This document shows, one piece after another, positions 18,891 through 28,818 of a stretch of DNA of 64,000 nucleotides; the stretch's first letter is position 1; every line of letters starts with the position of its first letter. Origin of the DNA: Algoriphagus sp. A40. GTDB taxonomy: Bacteria > Bacteroidota > Bacteroidia > Cytophagales > Cyclobacteriaceae. The stretch spans positions 62,001 through 126,000 of the forward strand of contig NZ_MUNY01000036.1 of assembly GCF_002002735.1 (NCBI RefSeq), written 5' to 3'. The notes beneath the pieces were generated by a model. That model was not told the DNA's origin. It did no database searches and worked only from the letters and a program-made list of their open reading frames with translations. A program made the translations under genes and the position numbers.

Positions 18891-19141
18891 TCAAAAATTC
18901 TGTTTACCGATAATTCGAATAATCTTAACATTTCCCTGGTTTTCAACTTTGAAGTAAATGGTGTTTGGACCTAGAACGCAAAATCGATAGTCGCGACGAA
19001 TTCGATCCGCGGTTGGAAATTGCGCTGGATTTTTTGCAATTTGGTCAAAACACAAATAAAGAGCCTCGAAATACCGATCTGCCTGAGCCTCTCCAAAACG
19101 ATAAAATCCAAATCAATAGATCCGGATAGTCGATAATTCAT
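18891..19141 (-). pseudogene. ParE/RelE-family toxin, disrupted by a frame-shifting deletion
   Basis: The ATG (19141-19139) overlaps the antitoxin stop as ATGA and reads MNYRLSGSIDLDFIV, then leaves frame. From about 19098 another frame continues with FGEAQADRYFEAL, LCFDQIAKNPAQFP, RIRRDYRFCVLGPNTIYF and IIRIIGKQNF-stop at 18891, the complete ParE core and end. In ParE proteins about six more residues normally lie between the DLxxI and GxxQA motifs, so the lesion is probably a small deletion (about 16-22 bp, not a multiple of three) rather than one lost base. The toxin should be inactive unless the sequence is in error. Confidence 0.8.
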
Positions 19142-19377
19142 CTAAGTCCTTCTTTAGCCAAAGCTAAAATGTCCTGCTTGGATTTCGTGGAAAACCCACT
19201 TTTTTCACCTTTGATCAATTCTGATCGGAGCCAATCGATTTCTTCCTGACGTTTTCGCTCTTGGCGGATCAGTTCATTAACCAACTCACTTTTGCTGGCA
19301 TACTCTTGACTGGCTACTTGTTCCTGAAGCCATCGATCATTTGGCTCGGTCAGAGAAATACTTTGTCTCCCCATCAT
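19138..19377 (-). CDS. ParD-like antitoxin (ribbon-helix-helix)
   Basis: 79 residues, starting MMGRQSISLTEPNDRWLQEQVASQEY. The N-terminal beta-strand SISLT, then ASKSELVNELIRQERKRQEEI as the RHH helix pair, match the CC2985/ParD family; the acidic-basic C-terminal tail (LRSELIKGEKSGFSTKSKQDILALAKEGLR) is the usual toxin-binding part. Its stop overlaps the toxin start by 4 bp. The antitoxin is intact while the toxin next to it is broken. Confidence 0.88.
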   Translation of the reverse strand: MMGRQSISLTEPNDRWLQEQVASQEYASKSELVNELIRQERKRQEEIDWLRSELIKGEKSGFSTKSKQDILALAKEGLR

Positions 19378-19597
19378 TATTAGTATTTGATGTAAATATG
19401 CACCAATAACGAATCGATTTCAAGAGAAAGGTTTTCTAGTAACGAATTACATTATTGTTCATAATTTGGAATTTCGGTATCTCGATCCAAATCTGTCCCT
19501 AAGCCTTTAAAACAGAATAGCTCATCGAATAATTTTTCAGTAAAACTTATTCAACTTAAAATTTGACAATAGAACCCAAATTCATGACTTTGACCAA

Positions 19598-20512
19598 ATG
19601 GACTATCAGCAGTTAATCGAAGAAGTTTACAATGAAGTGAAATCTGCCAATCCCCGGGGAAAGGTGGCTGATTATATTCCGGAGCTGGCTCGGGTCGATC
19701 CGGATAAATTTGGAATCGCATTGGTTGATTTGGAGGGAAACACCTTTGGAGCGGGAGACTTTGAAGTGCCATTTTCCATCCAGAGTATTTCCAAAGTATT
19801 TACGCTCACCATGGTGGCGAGCATTTTTAAAGACAAACTCTGGTCACGGGTGAATGTGGAGCCGAGTGGAGACCCGTTCAATTCAATTGCCCAATTGGAG
19901 TTTGAAAAAGGCATTCCAAGAAATCCCTTTATCAATGCGGGCGCTTTGGTGATCACTGACGCACTGACATCCAAGTTCGACGATCCTATCGCAGAAATCA
20001 GCAAATTTATCGATGAATTAAACGGAGAAGCATGCATTAAAATCAATCAGGAAGTAATGGACTCTGAACTCAAGCATTCGGAACGGAATACTGCGCTTGG
20101 ATATTTTTTAAAGGCTTATGATAATTTCGAAAACAAGGTAGAGGACGTGATAAAAACCTATGTCGCCCATTGTTCCATAGAAATGAGCTGTGTGGACTTG
20201 GCAAGGTCCTTTTCTTTTTTGGCAAATGATGGCTATTCCATCTACGGCAAGCGGGAAATAGTTTCGGAAAGCTTTGCCAGGCGAATCAACTCACTAATGC
20301 TGACTTGCGGATTTTATGATGAGGCCGGAGAATTCGCGTTCCGGGTTGGCCTTCCCGGGAAAAGTGGAGTTGGAGGTGGGGTGGCTTCAGTGATGCCCCA
20401 CAAGTTCAGCATTGCAGTCTGGAGTCCAGAACTCAATGAAAAAGGAAATTCAGTGAAATCGATTATGGCCTTAGAACTGTTGACGAATAAGTTGAAGTTT
20501 TCTTTGTTTTAA
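19598..20512 (+). CDS. glsA: Glutaminase
   Basis: Hydrolyses glutamine to glutamate and ammonia. 304 residues, the normal length for the serine-dependent beta-lactamase-fold glutaminases. Landmarks: GKVADYIPELARVDPDKFGIA, the catalytic S63-x-x-K66 in SIQSISKVFTL, EPSGDPFNSIAQLE, PRNPFINAGALVI, SERNTALGYFLKAY, and the late block GLPGKSGVGGGVASVMP. No signal peptide. The gene stands alone; nothing near it points to special regulation. Confidence 0.96.
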   Translation: MDYQQLIEEVYNEVKSANPRGKVADYIPELARVDPDKFGIALVDLEGNTFGAGDFEVPFSIQSISKVFTLTMVASIFKDKLWSRVNVEPSGDPFNSIAQLEFEKGIPRNPFINAGALVITDALTSKFDDPIAEISKFIDELNGEACIKINQEVMDSELKHSERNTALGYFLKAYDNFENKVEDVIKTYVAHCSIEMSCVDLARSFSFLANDGYSIYGKREIVSESFARRINSLMLTCGFYDEAGEFAFRVGLPGKSGVGGGVASVMPHKFSIAVWSPELNEKGNSVKSIMALELLTNKLKFSLF

Positions 20513-20526
20513 GGAAGAATGAAAAA

Positions 20527-20640
20527 TTAAAAATCCATTACCGCCCCAAGTTTTCCCCTTAGTTCCAATGCTTTTTCCGAGCTAAGTTCCCCCTGCTTTT
20601 CCAAAAATCTACGGTAGTCCGAAACGTGGACCTGATTCAC
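20527..20640 (-). pseudogene. Short remnant or tiny ORF, unknown
   Basis: Inside the glsA-esterase gap the minus strand reads, from a GTG at 20640, VNQVHVSDYRRFLEKQGEL and on to ALELRGKLGAVMDF-stop (37 aa). Composition is protein-like and amphipathic, but it is bounded by a stop just five codons upstream of the GTG. It may be the 3' end of a lost gene or a small peptide. Not recognised. Confidence 0.2.
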
Positions 20641-20738
20641 CAAAATCCACTTATGTTACCAATTAGAATTACCCAACCCCCAGTTGGCCAATCTCAGGAT
20701 AAAACCTATTTTTAGTCCTGACCTAAACCCATTAACCA

Positions 20739-22559
20739 ATGAAAAAGCTTTTTCTGTTTACCGTACTTACACTTTTGAGCTTCACTTTTTCTTTCGCTCA
20801 AAAGGGAACCAAAGAACGCATCAAAATCCACAGCAATGCCCTCGAAGGCAATCTGATCGGGGATCCGGTTGATCGGGATGTGACGGTTTATCTGCCTCCC
20901 TCCTACGCTTCCAATCCCGAAAGCCGCTATCCGGTGCTCTACATGCTTCACGGATTCACTGACACGGATTCCCAGTGGTTTGGCTGGGAAGATCACTGGA
21001 TCAATCTGCAAACTGTGATTGAGCAATCCCTCGCTGAGAAGTTGTCCAAAGAGATGATCGTCGTCATGCCCAATGCCTATAACCGATTCAAGGGAAGTAT
21101 GTATGCGAGTTCGGCCACGATTGGCGACTGGGAAACGTTTGTGACCAAAGAGCTTGTCGGCTACATCGATACCAATTACCGGACTTTAGCGAAACAAGAA
21201 AGTCGAGGCCTGGCCGGACACTCCATGGGAGGATACGGGACAATGCGCCTGGGAATGAAATACCCTGATGTTTTTTCTTCCATCTATGCGCTAAGTCCCT
21301 GCTGCATGGACGGTGGTGCGACTACCAATGCCGAATTGATTACCAAACTGGAAGGCTTCACAGTTGATCAATTGCAGGGTGCTTCCTTTTTTGAAATAGC
21401 GACGCTGGCGACTTCGGCAGCTTTTGCTCCGAATCCAAAAAACCCTCCTTTTTACCTCGATCTTCCGGCAAAAAATGGAGAGCCTCGTCAGGAAGTTGCC
21501 AATAAGATCATCGCCAACCGGACCCTATCGATCGTCGATCAATACATTCCCAACCTGAAAAAACTGAAGGCAATCGGCATGGACGCCGGTTTGCAGGATC
21601 GGGGCATTAGCGAATCCACCAAAAAGCTGCATGAATTATTCGATGCCTACCAAATCCCCCATCAGTATGAAAGTTATGAAGGCGACCACCTTAACCGCAT
21701 CGCTGAGCGAATTCAAACCAAAGCACTTCCGTTTTTCTCCGAAAACCTCGTTTTCCAATCCCAAATCATTGAAAATGGCGGTACAGGAAGCTATCCGGCT
21801 GTCATGACTAGTGCGGCTTCTTTGCCTACCCATACCCTATTCCAGCCTCAGGATTTGACAAAATTTGGAAGTGCCCAAATGCTTCCCATTATCGTCTGGG
21901 GCAACGGGGCCTGTTTTGATTCCCCTTGGGAGCATGTCAACTTCCTCAATGAAGTGGCTTCTCACGGCTTCCTGGTCATTGCAATTGGCACCATGCCAAA
22001 GCAAACCGATGTGCGCTCTAAATCACACAAATTAGTAGATGCGATCGACTGGGCTATCGCTCAAAATGCTGATCCAAAAAGTCCTTATTACCAAAAGATC
22101 GACATCGAAAACATCGCAGTGAGCGGCATGTCCTGTGGTGGTTTGCAAACACTGGAAGTTGCAGGTGACCCAAGGATCAAAACGATAGGCGTATTCAACA
22201 GCGGAGTATTGGGAAATGGCGGAGGAATGCCAGGCATGCCCCAAGTCACCAAGGATCAGCTTCAAAAAATCCATACTCCCACACTCTATCTGTTGGGCGG
22301 GGAATCGGACATCGCTTATGGAAATGGAATGGATGATTTTGAAAAGATCAACCATGTTCCGGTATTCGTTGGCAACCTGGATGTGGGACATGGCGGCACC
22401 TATGGCAAGCCTTACGGCGGTGAATTTGCCAGAGTAGCTACAGCTTGGTACAAATGGCAATTGAAGGGAGATCAGGAAGCTGGAAAGCTCTTTACCGGTA
22501 CAACACCGGGATTAGCGCAGTCTCCGGGGTGGGTGATAGAAAAGAAAAATTTGGACTGA
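20739..22559 (+). CDS. Secreted two-module alpha/beta hydrolase (CE1-like esterase fused to a second hydrolase)
   Basis: 606 residues with a signal peptide ending SFAQ. Residues 25-340 form an esterase-D/CE1-like module: [32 protein letters not shown], nucleophile elbow [12 protein letters not shown], and His in YEGDHLNRI. Residues 350-606 form a second alpha/beta hydrolase: [29 protein letters not shown], a second elbow [13 protein letters not shown], acid in [11 protein letters not shown] and His in VGHGGTYG. Both catalytic sets look complete. CE1 modules deacetylate xylan or release ferulate; the second module resembles dienelactone-hydrolase or acetylhydrolase-type proteins. The fusion could remove two kinds of ester from one polymer. 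Confidence 0.85.
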   Translation: MKKLFLFTVLTLLSFTFSFAQKGTKERIKIHSNALEGNLIGDPVDRDVTVYLPPSYASNPESRYPVLYMLHGFTDTDSQWFGWEDHWINLQTVIEQSLAEKLSKEMIVVMPNAYNRFKGSMYASSATIGDWETFVTKELVGYIDTNYRTLAKQESRGLAGHSMGGYGTMRLGMKYPDVFSSIYALSPCCMDGGATTNAELITKLEGFTVDQLQGASFFEIATLATSAAFAPNPKNPPFYLDLPAKNGEPRQEVANKIIANRTLSIVDQYIPNLKKLKAIGMDAGLQDRGISESTKKLHELFDAYQIPHQYESYEGDHLNRIAERIQTKALPFFSENLVFQSQIIENGGTGSYPAVMTSAASLPTHTLFQPQDLTKFGSAQMLPIIVWGNGACFDSPWEHVNFLNEVASHGFLVIAIGTMPKQTDVRSKSHKLVDAIDWAIAQNADPKSPYYQKIDIENIAVSGMSCGGLQTLEVAGDPRIKTIGVFNSGVLGNGGGMPGMPQVTKDQLQKIHTPTLYLLGGESDIAYGNGMDDFEKINHVPVFVGNLDVGHGGTYGKPYGGEFARVATAWYKWQLKGDQEAGKLFTGTTPGLAQSPGWVIEKKNLD

Positions 22560-22891
22560 GGACCTTGGATTAATTCCAGATAATAGAACTTATGGTCCAA
22601 AGCTGTTCAGGCTTGGTTCGTATTTCGTCCGGCATTTGCCCAGCATTTGAAAATCTCGGGCTTTTATCGGCCACGGCGAAACTGTTCAGCTGACATCGAA
22701 CAAGCCACACGAAAGGGATTTTCATGATGGTTGGGGAGACAAGTAATAATTCATCAGAAAAGCAAATCCAATGGGATTAAAAGGGGATTAGGCACTTTTT
22801 ACTATATATTATTTTGCGATGGACTTCAATGATAAAATAATTATATTCCAACTTTTATCATTTATACTTTCAATACCTCAGCCCACAAAAA
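22560..22891. other. Gene-free gap upstream of the arylsulfatase
   Basis: 332 bp with no credible ORF on either strand. The right half is AT-rich (actatatattattttgc near 22800) and probably holds the sulfatase promoter; no certain -7/-33 pair could be assigned. No strong hairpin was seen. Confidence 0.5.
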
Positions 22892-25264
22892 ATGAAATCA
22901 AAACTCCTCTCAGGTCTGGTACTGGCGGGCTTGCTCTTTGCATGCTCCCCCCAGCCAGCGAACCAACCCGATGTGCCCACTGCGGACGGCACTTTGGATC
23001 GCTCCGTTCTCCCGATCAAGGAACCAACGTATCCGGCCATCACTGAATTGGACGCACGAAACGCAACTGCGCCGAAGCGTTTTCAGGTTACTGCTCCGGA
23101 TAATGCGCCAAATGTGGTCATTGTGTTGATTGATGATATAGGTTTTGGTCACTCCAGTGCCTTTGGCGGTCCAATCCATATGCCTACCCTGGAAAAGCTT
23201 GCTGCAAATGGCCTGAAGTATAACCGCTTCCACACCACCGCACTTTGCTCCCCTACCCGGACAGCCATCCTCACCGGCTACAACCACCACTCCAACAACG
23301 CCGGCGCCATTATGGAAGTAGCGACTGCTTTTCCGGGAAACACCGGTATCCGCCCGCAAAGTATTACTCCGATTGCGGATGTACTCCGGATGAATGGCTA
23401 CAGTACCGCAGCTTTTGGAAAGTACCACGAAACTCCACCCTGGGAGGGTTCGGTTTCCGGTCCGTATGATCGCTGGCCGACGGGTTCAGGTTTTGATAAG
23501 TTTTACGGTTTCATCGGTGGTGAAACCAACCAGTGGCACCCGATGGTGTACGATGGAACAACCCGAGTCTATCCAAATGTGGAGGATCCAAACTACCATT
23601 TCACCTCTGACATGACCGATCAGGCTATCGGCTGGAAGAACACGCAACAATCGCTAACACCTGAGAAGCCTTTTTACATCTACTTTGCAACGGGAGCAAC
23701 ACATGCCCCACACCATGCCCCTGAAGCGTATTCTGATAAATACAAAGGGAAATTTGCTCAGGGCTGGGACAAAATCCGGGAAGAAACACTGGCCAGGCAA
23801 AAAGCACTGAAGATTGTGCCGGAAAACACAGTGCTCGCTCCGAAGCCTGCAGACATCAAAGATTGGGACGCGCTAACTGCTGACGAAAAACGTCTTTTTG
23901 AGCGTCAAATGGAGGTTTTTGCGGGTTTTGCAGAGCACACAGATGCGGAAGTAGGTAGGCTAGTTGCTGCGCTCGAAGAAAGAGGTGAATTGGAAAATAC
24001 GGTTTTCCTCTACCTAGTGGGCGACAACGGATCAAGTGCAGAAGGCGGCATGATCGGAATGTATAATGAAAACACTTATTTCAACGGAGTGCAGGAAACC
24101 CTCGACATGCAATTGGAACGGATCGACAAACTTGGCACCGAACATACCTACAACCACTTTGCTGCCGGATGGGCGATAGCTGGTAATACGCCATTTACCT
24201 GGGCCAAGCAGGTCGCCTCTAATTTTGGTGGCACCCGCAATGGCATGGTGATGCACTGGCCGGCAGGAATCCAATCCAAAAATGAAGTTCGCTCACAGTT
24301 TCACCACGTAATCGACATTGCGCCAACGATCTATGAGGCGGCTGGATTACCCGCACCAAAAACCGTAAACGGCATTGAACAACGACCGATGGAAGGTGTG
24401 AGTATGAACTATTCTTTTAACGATGCAACTGCTGCAGACACTAGAAAAACGCAATATTTCGAGATGATCGGAAACAGGGCTATCTATCACGAGGGCTGGT
24501 TTGCAGGAACGATTCATAAAGCCCCTTGGGAAGGCCAGCCGAGACGACCGCTGACCGAAGATGTTTGGGAACTCTATAACATCAATGAGGATTTCAGTCA
24601 GTCTAACAACTTGGCGGAGCAAAATCCGGAGAAGTTGGAGGAGTTGAAAAAGAAATTCATGGAAGAAGCGGCAAAGTTCAATGTATTGCCGATTGATGAT
24701 CGGTCCATTGAAAGACTGGACCCAACCATTGCAGGTCGTCCTGACCTCATGAATGGAAAAACCAAACTCGTACTCTACGAAGGGGCAAAGGGAATTCCTG
24801 AAAATGCATTCATCAATGTCAAAAACACCTCTCTGACCATCACAGCAGAAGTCGAAGTGGCTGCCAATGCCAATGGAGTCTTGGTATGCCAAGGGGGTGA
24901 TTTTGGGGGCTGGACATTTTACATGCAAGACGGAAAGCCCTCCTACACCTATAATTGGGTAGGTCTGGAAATCTATACGGTCACTTCTACTCAAAAAGTC
25001 ACTCCGGGGAAACATACCATTACGCTAGATTTTGACTACGAAGGTGGGCGTGGCGCTGGAGGCATTGCCACCATCAATGTAGACGGCGCAAAGGTGGCAG
25101 AAGGCAAGATTGCCAAAACCAATAGCAATACCTTTGGCATTGATGAATCCGCAGATGTAGGTACAGATGAAAATACACCGGTAAATCTGGCCTATTCGAA
25201 CAAGGAGAAGTTTACCGGAAAAATCAAAAGTGTGACAATCGAAACTCTTCCGGCTAATAAATAA
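22892..25264 (+). CDS. Arylsulfatase lipoprotein (sulfatase family S1, PAS/AtsA-like)
   Basis: 790 residues; lipobox LLFACS. Cleaves sulfate esters. The formylglycine motif is C119-S-P-T-R in LCSPTRTAILTG. Metal ligands are in VIVLIDDIGFG (two Asp) and LVGDNGSS (Asp, Asn). AFGKYHETP fits the usual Lys/His pair, and the overall length with the WELYNINEDFSQSNNLAEQNP block is typical of large AtsA-like enzymes. The C-terminal part (from about 630) is an all-beta jelly-roll-like domain. Being Cys-type it needs an anaerobic-type or FGE maturase, neither of which is in the window. Suggests sulfated (marine or mucin) glycans as substrate; also possibly choline- or aryl-sulfate. Confidence 0.93.
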   Translation: MKSKLLSGLVLAGLLFACSPQPANQPDVPTADGTLDRSVLPIKEPTYPAITELDARNATAPKRFQVTAPDNAPNVVIVLIDDIGFGHSSAFGGPIHMPTLEKLAANGLKYNRFHTTALCSPTRTAILTGYNHHSNNAGAIMEVATAFPGNTGIRPQSITPIADVLRMNGYSTAAFGKYHETPPWEGSVSGPYDRWPTGSGFDKFYGFIGGETNQWHPMVYDGTTRVYPNVEDPNYHFTSDMTDQAIGWKNTQQSLTPEKPFYIYFATGATHAPHHAPEAYSDKYKGKFAQGWDKIREETLARQKALKIVPENTVLAPKPADIKDWDALTADEKRLFERQMEVFAGFAEHTDAEVGRLVAALEERGELENTVFLYLVGDNGSSAEGGMIGMYNENTYFNGVQETLDMQLERIDKLGTEHTYNHFAAGWAIAGNTPFTWAKQVASNFGGTRNGMVMHWPAGIQSKNEVRSQFHHVIDIAPTIYEAAGLPAPKTVNGIEQRPMEGVSMNYSFNDATAADTRKTQYFEMIGNRAIYHEGWFAGTIHKAPWEGQPRRPLTEDVWELYNINEDFSQSNNLAEQNPEKLEELKKKFMEEAAKFNVLPIDDRSIERLDPTIAGRPDLMNGKTKLVLYEGAKGIPENAFINVKNTSLTITAEVEVAANANGVLVCQGGDFGGWTFYMQDGKPSYTYNWVGLEIYTVTSTQKVTPGKHTITLDFDYEGGRGAGGIATINVDGAKVAEGKIAKTNSNTFGIDESADVGTDENTPVNLAYSNKEKFTGKIKSVTIETLPANK

Positions 25265-25290
25265 CCTGAATTATAAAACCGTTTGGTTTG

Positions 25291-25325
25291 AAAAGGTCCT
25301 GCTCGTGCAGGGCCTTTTCTTTTTT
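25291..25325 (+). terminator. Terminator of the arylsulfatase gene
   Basis: AAAAGGTCCTGC (25291-25302) pairs with GCAGGGCCTTTT (25307-25318) with one G-T pair and a TCGT tetraloop; CTTTTTTG follows. It lies 26 bp after the stop codon. Confidence 0.88.
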
Positions 25326-25440
25326 GATTTTTGTCCAGTTTTCCCAATAGATCTCTCCGGACTCCACTTTGTCCGCTGAGGAACAAAATAAATCATTGCC
25401 GAACAGTCCTTTCTTTTTCAACCTTGGCCTGTTCGGTTTG

Positions 25441-25463
25441 AAAGGCCATTTTTTCTGGCCTTT
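25441..25463. terminator. Second hairpin before the permease gene
   Basis: AAAGGCCA (25441-25448) pairs with TGGCCTTT (25456-25463) around a T-rich 7-nt loop, about 40 bp upstream of the permease ATG at 25502. It could be a terminator on either strand or a 5' leader structure; no T run follows. Confidence 0.4.
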
Positions 25464-25501
25464 GCTTGGCAAGTCAATCTTAAAATAAAGTTGCACCTGC
25501 C

Positions 25502-27907
25502 ATGTTCAGAAATCATCTTATCACTGCCCTGAGAACACTTTTTCGCGAACGCGGAAATTCCATAACCAATATCGCAGGGCTGACTTTGGGGATTACGGGA
25601 AGTCTGCTGCTTTTTCTGATCGTCAGGCAAGGTTTGCAATTCGACCAGCACCATGCGCAAAAGGACAGGATTTATCGGGTGATATTCAGCGAAAGCGGCT
25701 CCAACGGGCTCTCCTTTGTCCAATCTGTTCCGGCAAGTCTGGCTGTGGAGTTGAAGACCGAAGTGCCGGAGATACAGGAGGCGGTCACTACAGTATACAA
25801 GCAAAACAGTCTGCTGGGGGTGGTGAAGTCTGACGGTACGGTCGACCGCTTCAAAGAAAAAAATGGGGTCGTTTTTACCGAAAATGCATTCTTCCGGATT
25901 TTCGACCGGGAAATCCTTGTTGGAGATCCTTCAAAAATCCTCACCGAGCCCTACAAAGCGCTGATCTCTCTGCGATGGGCCGAGAAATATTTTGGCGGCC
26001 GGGAAGTCATTGGCAAAGAGATCCTGTACAACAATCAACCCTACCAAATCGAAGGATTGTTGGCCGATTTCCCCACTACGACAGACCTTCCGTTTGAATT
26101 AATGCTTTCATTTGAGTCCATCCGGGCACAAAAGGAACCCACGGCGTGGGATGGGCTTTCGGATGAGGATAACTGCTATTTTTTGCTGAGCCAAGATGCC
26201 GGTCTGGGCTCTGTGGAAGCCGGACTGAATGCCTTAGTCGAGAAGCACTATGGAAAGGGGAAGGAAAACCCTCAGGGAAAGCACTTTCTGATCCAGCCCC
26301 TTGATGAGCTTCATTCCGACATGCGGGTTGGGAACTATAATTCGAAGATGCCAGCCGCCGCCAAGATTGCATTCACAGCAATCGGCCTGTTTCTGTTGCT
26401 CACCTGCTGCATCAACTTCATCAATATTTCGACTGCTTCAGCGGTCAACCGAACCAAAGAGATTGGGATTAAAAAGGTGCTGGGAAGTACAAGGGGACAA
26501 CTCATTATTCAAATCCTGACCGAGTCGTCGATGGTGACCCTCGGCGCATGCCTTCTTTCTTTGCTGGCTACGCAATTGCTTCTACCCGTGGTCAATAGCT
26601 ACATGGATCTTTCTCTCAGTTTGTCTCTGACCTCGGACTGGGGTATTTGGCTCTACTTTGCTGTTATTTGGGGAGGTGTCACACTCCTCTCAGGGCTCTA
26701 TCCGGCATGGGTTATTTCGGGTTTGCGTCCCGGGCATGTGATCCACGGAAGTTCAGTTTCCCGAGGCTCCGGCTATACTATTCGTCGCACGCTGATTGTA
26801 TCCCAGTTCTTTATTTCTCAATTTTTTATCATTTCTACCTTGGTCATTTATGCGCAATTCCGTCATATGCAGCAACGCGATTTGGGTTTTGTGCAAGAGG
26901 CAATTGTAAACATTCCTATCCCCGCCATCGATGAGTCCGACTCCATGATGGGACAGACCAGCAAGCGAACGCTCAAAGCTGAACTGATGCGAATTCCCGG
27001 AGTGGAGGCCGCCAGCCTGAGCCGAACGGCTCCTGCCGCCAACAGTGTCATCAGTACCAGTATTAATCTCTCCGGCTCCGATGAACTCATCAATACTCAG
27101 ATCAAAGAAGCAGATGGCGACTACATCGACTTGTTTGGATTGGAAATCCTGGCAGGCGCCGGATTGGCGGATCTTGATACTGTATCCGGTGTTGTGGTCA
27201 ATGAAAGCCTTGCCAAATCAGCCGGATTCGAGGATTATTCCGAATTCGTGGGTCAGGAAATAAACCTTTGGGGCAATCTTCTCCATGTGAACGGGGTAGT
27301 CAAGGACTTCAATTCCACCTCACCGGGCGATAATGTCAGTCCCCTTTTACTGATGAACGGCTTGGACAGCTACCAGACAATTTCTCTCAAACTGACCGGA
27401 GCTCAGGTCCAGCAGCAACTCGGCCAGATCGAGGAAATCTGGGGAAAAGCCTATCCGCAACATCTCTTCGAATACAGCTTCGTCCGGGACGACGTCAGCA
27501 ATCTATTTCGAGGCGAGCGAAAGACCACCAGCTTATTGGCCTTTTTTGCCGGTATTGCGATTTTCATCGGTTGCTTGGGCTTGTTCGGATTGGCGACTTT
27601 CATGGCCAACAACCGCCAAAAAGAAGTCGGTGTCAGAAAGGTACTGGGAGCCTCTGCGCCATCCATCGTGTGGCTGTTTTCCAAGGAATTCATCCGTCTG
27701 ATCCTGGTCGCCTTTGCCCTCTCGATGCCGATCGCCTGGTTTGTCATGGGTGAAGTCTTGAAGGAGTTTGCCTATCGGATCTCTATGGGACCAGCCCTGT
27801 TTATCGCCGCTTTGGGCGTAAGTATGGGCATCGCGCTTCTTACGGTAAGCTACCGATCAATCCAGGCGGCCTTGGCCAATCCAGTGGACACGCTGCATGC
27901 GGAATAA
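25502..27907 (+). CDS. Large MacB/FtsX-like ABC transporter permease
   Basis: 801 residues in the Bacteroidota layout of two fused FtsX halves. First TM about residues 20-42 (NSITNIAGLTLGITGSLLLFLIV), a MacB_PCD periplasmic domain, three TMs around 285-410 with the coupling motif TKEIGIKKVLGSTRGQLIIQ, then a second TM/periplasmic/TM half starting near 430 (TIRRTLIVSQFFISQFF) and ending with RQKEVGVRKVLGASAPSIVWLFSKEF. Such permeases need a LolD-type ATPase encoded elsewhere; none is adjacent. Role unclear: mechanotransmission, lipoprotein release or peptide export are all known in the superfamily. Confidence 0.9.
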   Translation: MFRNHLITALRTLFRERGNSITNIAGLTLGITGSLLLFLIVRQGLQFDQHHAQKDRIYRVIFSESGSNGLSFVQSVPASLAVELKTEVPEIQEAVTTVYKQNSLLGVVKSDGTVDRFKEKNGVVFTENAFFRIFDREILVGDPSKILTEPYKALISLRWAEKYFGGREVIGKEILYNNQPYQIEGLLADFPTTTDLPFELMLSFESIRAQKEPTAWDGLSDEDNCYFLLSQDAGLGSVEAGLNALVEKHYGKGKENPQGKHFLIQPLDELHSDMRVGNYNSKMPAAAKIAFTAIGLFLLLTCCINFINISTASAVNRTKEIGIKKVLGSTRGQLIIQILTESSMVTLGACLLSLLATQLLLPVVNSYMDLSLSLSLTSDWGIWLYFAVIWGGVTLLSGLYPAWVISGLRPGHVIHGSSVSRGSGYTIRRTLIVSQFFISQFFIISTLVIYAQFRHMQQRDLGFVQEAIVNIPIPAIDESDSMMGQTSKRTLKAELMRIPGVEAASLSRTAPAANSVISTSINLSGSDELINTQIKEADGDYIDLFGLEILAGAGLADLDTVSGVVVNESLAKSAGFEDYSEFVGQEINLWGNLLHVNGVVKDFNSTSPGDNVSPLLLMNGLDSYQTISLKLTGAQVQQQLGQIEEIWGKAYPQHLFEYSFVRDDVSNLFRGERKTTSLLAFFAGIAIFIGCLGLFGLATFMANNRQKEVGVRKVLGASAPSIVWLFSKEFIRLILVAFALSMPIAWFVMGEVLKEFAYRISMGPALFIAALGVSMGIALLTVSYRSIQAALANPVDTLHAE

Positions 27908-28189
27908 AAATGAGGTGACGCAAAGACGCAGATTTGACAAAAACCACAGACATTCTTGTCATTCGGGATTTTTTTTGCTCTGGGATGATATTCTCTTAGT
28001 CAAAAAGGTCCTCTTTTAGATTTCTCTTTGGGTTTTTAATATGGAACGTAACCCCAATTCCCCAACCCTCCTTCTCTCAAATCCGTCAAAAAATACCGTA
28101 TAAAGGGTATTTTTTCCTATCGCATTTTTTTGGATTTTCGACCCTGTCAATTCAAATCACCCATTTGACGATAAGCAATCACATGCTAA

Positions 28190-28609
28190 ATGAATGAAAA
28201 AGATCGAGTTATAGCCTTTTTCTTAAAAAAACTGGACGAGAAAAATTTCGACATCTCTCAAGTCAGAAGAGACTTGGAAAAGGAAAACTATGACGAGAAC
28301 GAAATCAAAATCATTGTGAAATTGGTGGACAACGAAATTCAAAGGAAACTTTTCGCATCTGCCAATTATTCAAAATCGATGGATTTAGTAAAAATAGGAG
28401 CTGTGCTTACCCTGATTGGATTGGCGATTACAATAGGCACTTTTCTAGGACTTATTCCAATGGGCAACTCCTTTCTAATCGCATACGGTCCGGTGCTGGC
28501 AGGGATCTCCTTGATGCTATCAGGATGGTCAAGGAAGGAAAAAAACAGGCCCCAACCTGGCAAATTCCGACGCCCACCCTCCACAGACTCCAAAAGAAAC
28601 CCTAGCTGA
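28190..28609 (+). CDS. Small membrane protein, unknown
   Basis: 139 residues. The first 60 are charged and helical (DRVIAFFLKKLDEKNFDISQVRRDL, then YDENEIKIIVKLVDNEIQRKL), possibly a helical-hairpin adaptor. Two TM segments follow (VKIGAVLTLIGLAITIGTFL and SFLIAYGPVLAGISLML) and the tail is basic and proline-rich. Not recognised. It stands between a MacB-like permease and an ABC ATPase on the same strand, so a link to these transporters is possible. The 282-bp gap before it holds only degenerate repeat-like sequence. Confidence 0.65.
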   Translation: MNEKDRVIAFFLKKLDEKNFDISQVRRDLEKENYDENEIKIIVKLVDNEIQRKLFASANYSKSMDLVKIGAVLTLIGLAITIGTFLGLIPMGNSFLIAYGPVLAGISLMLSGWSRKEKNRPQPGKFRRPPSTDSKRNPS

Positions 28610-28818
28610 AAACCTTGTCCAAAGTTCGAACTTTGGACAAGCACAAATCTTATCCATTCCATAAATTTCTTTCGCGAAGAACTCGTATCCTCTGCGATAA
28701 AAAAAACCATCGCTCTTTTAAAAATTCTTAAATCTCTCACTAATCACCCTTTCCCCAAGAATATCCAAACCTCAATTCCAAGACATTGGAGTATCTTTCT
28801 GGCAAATCAGTTGTGCAG

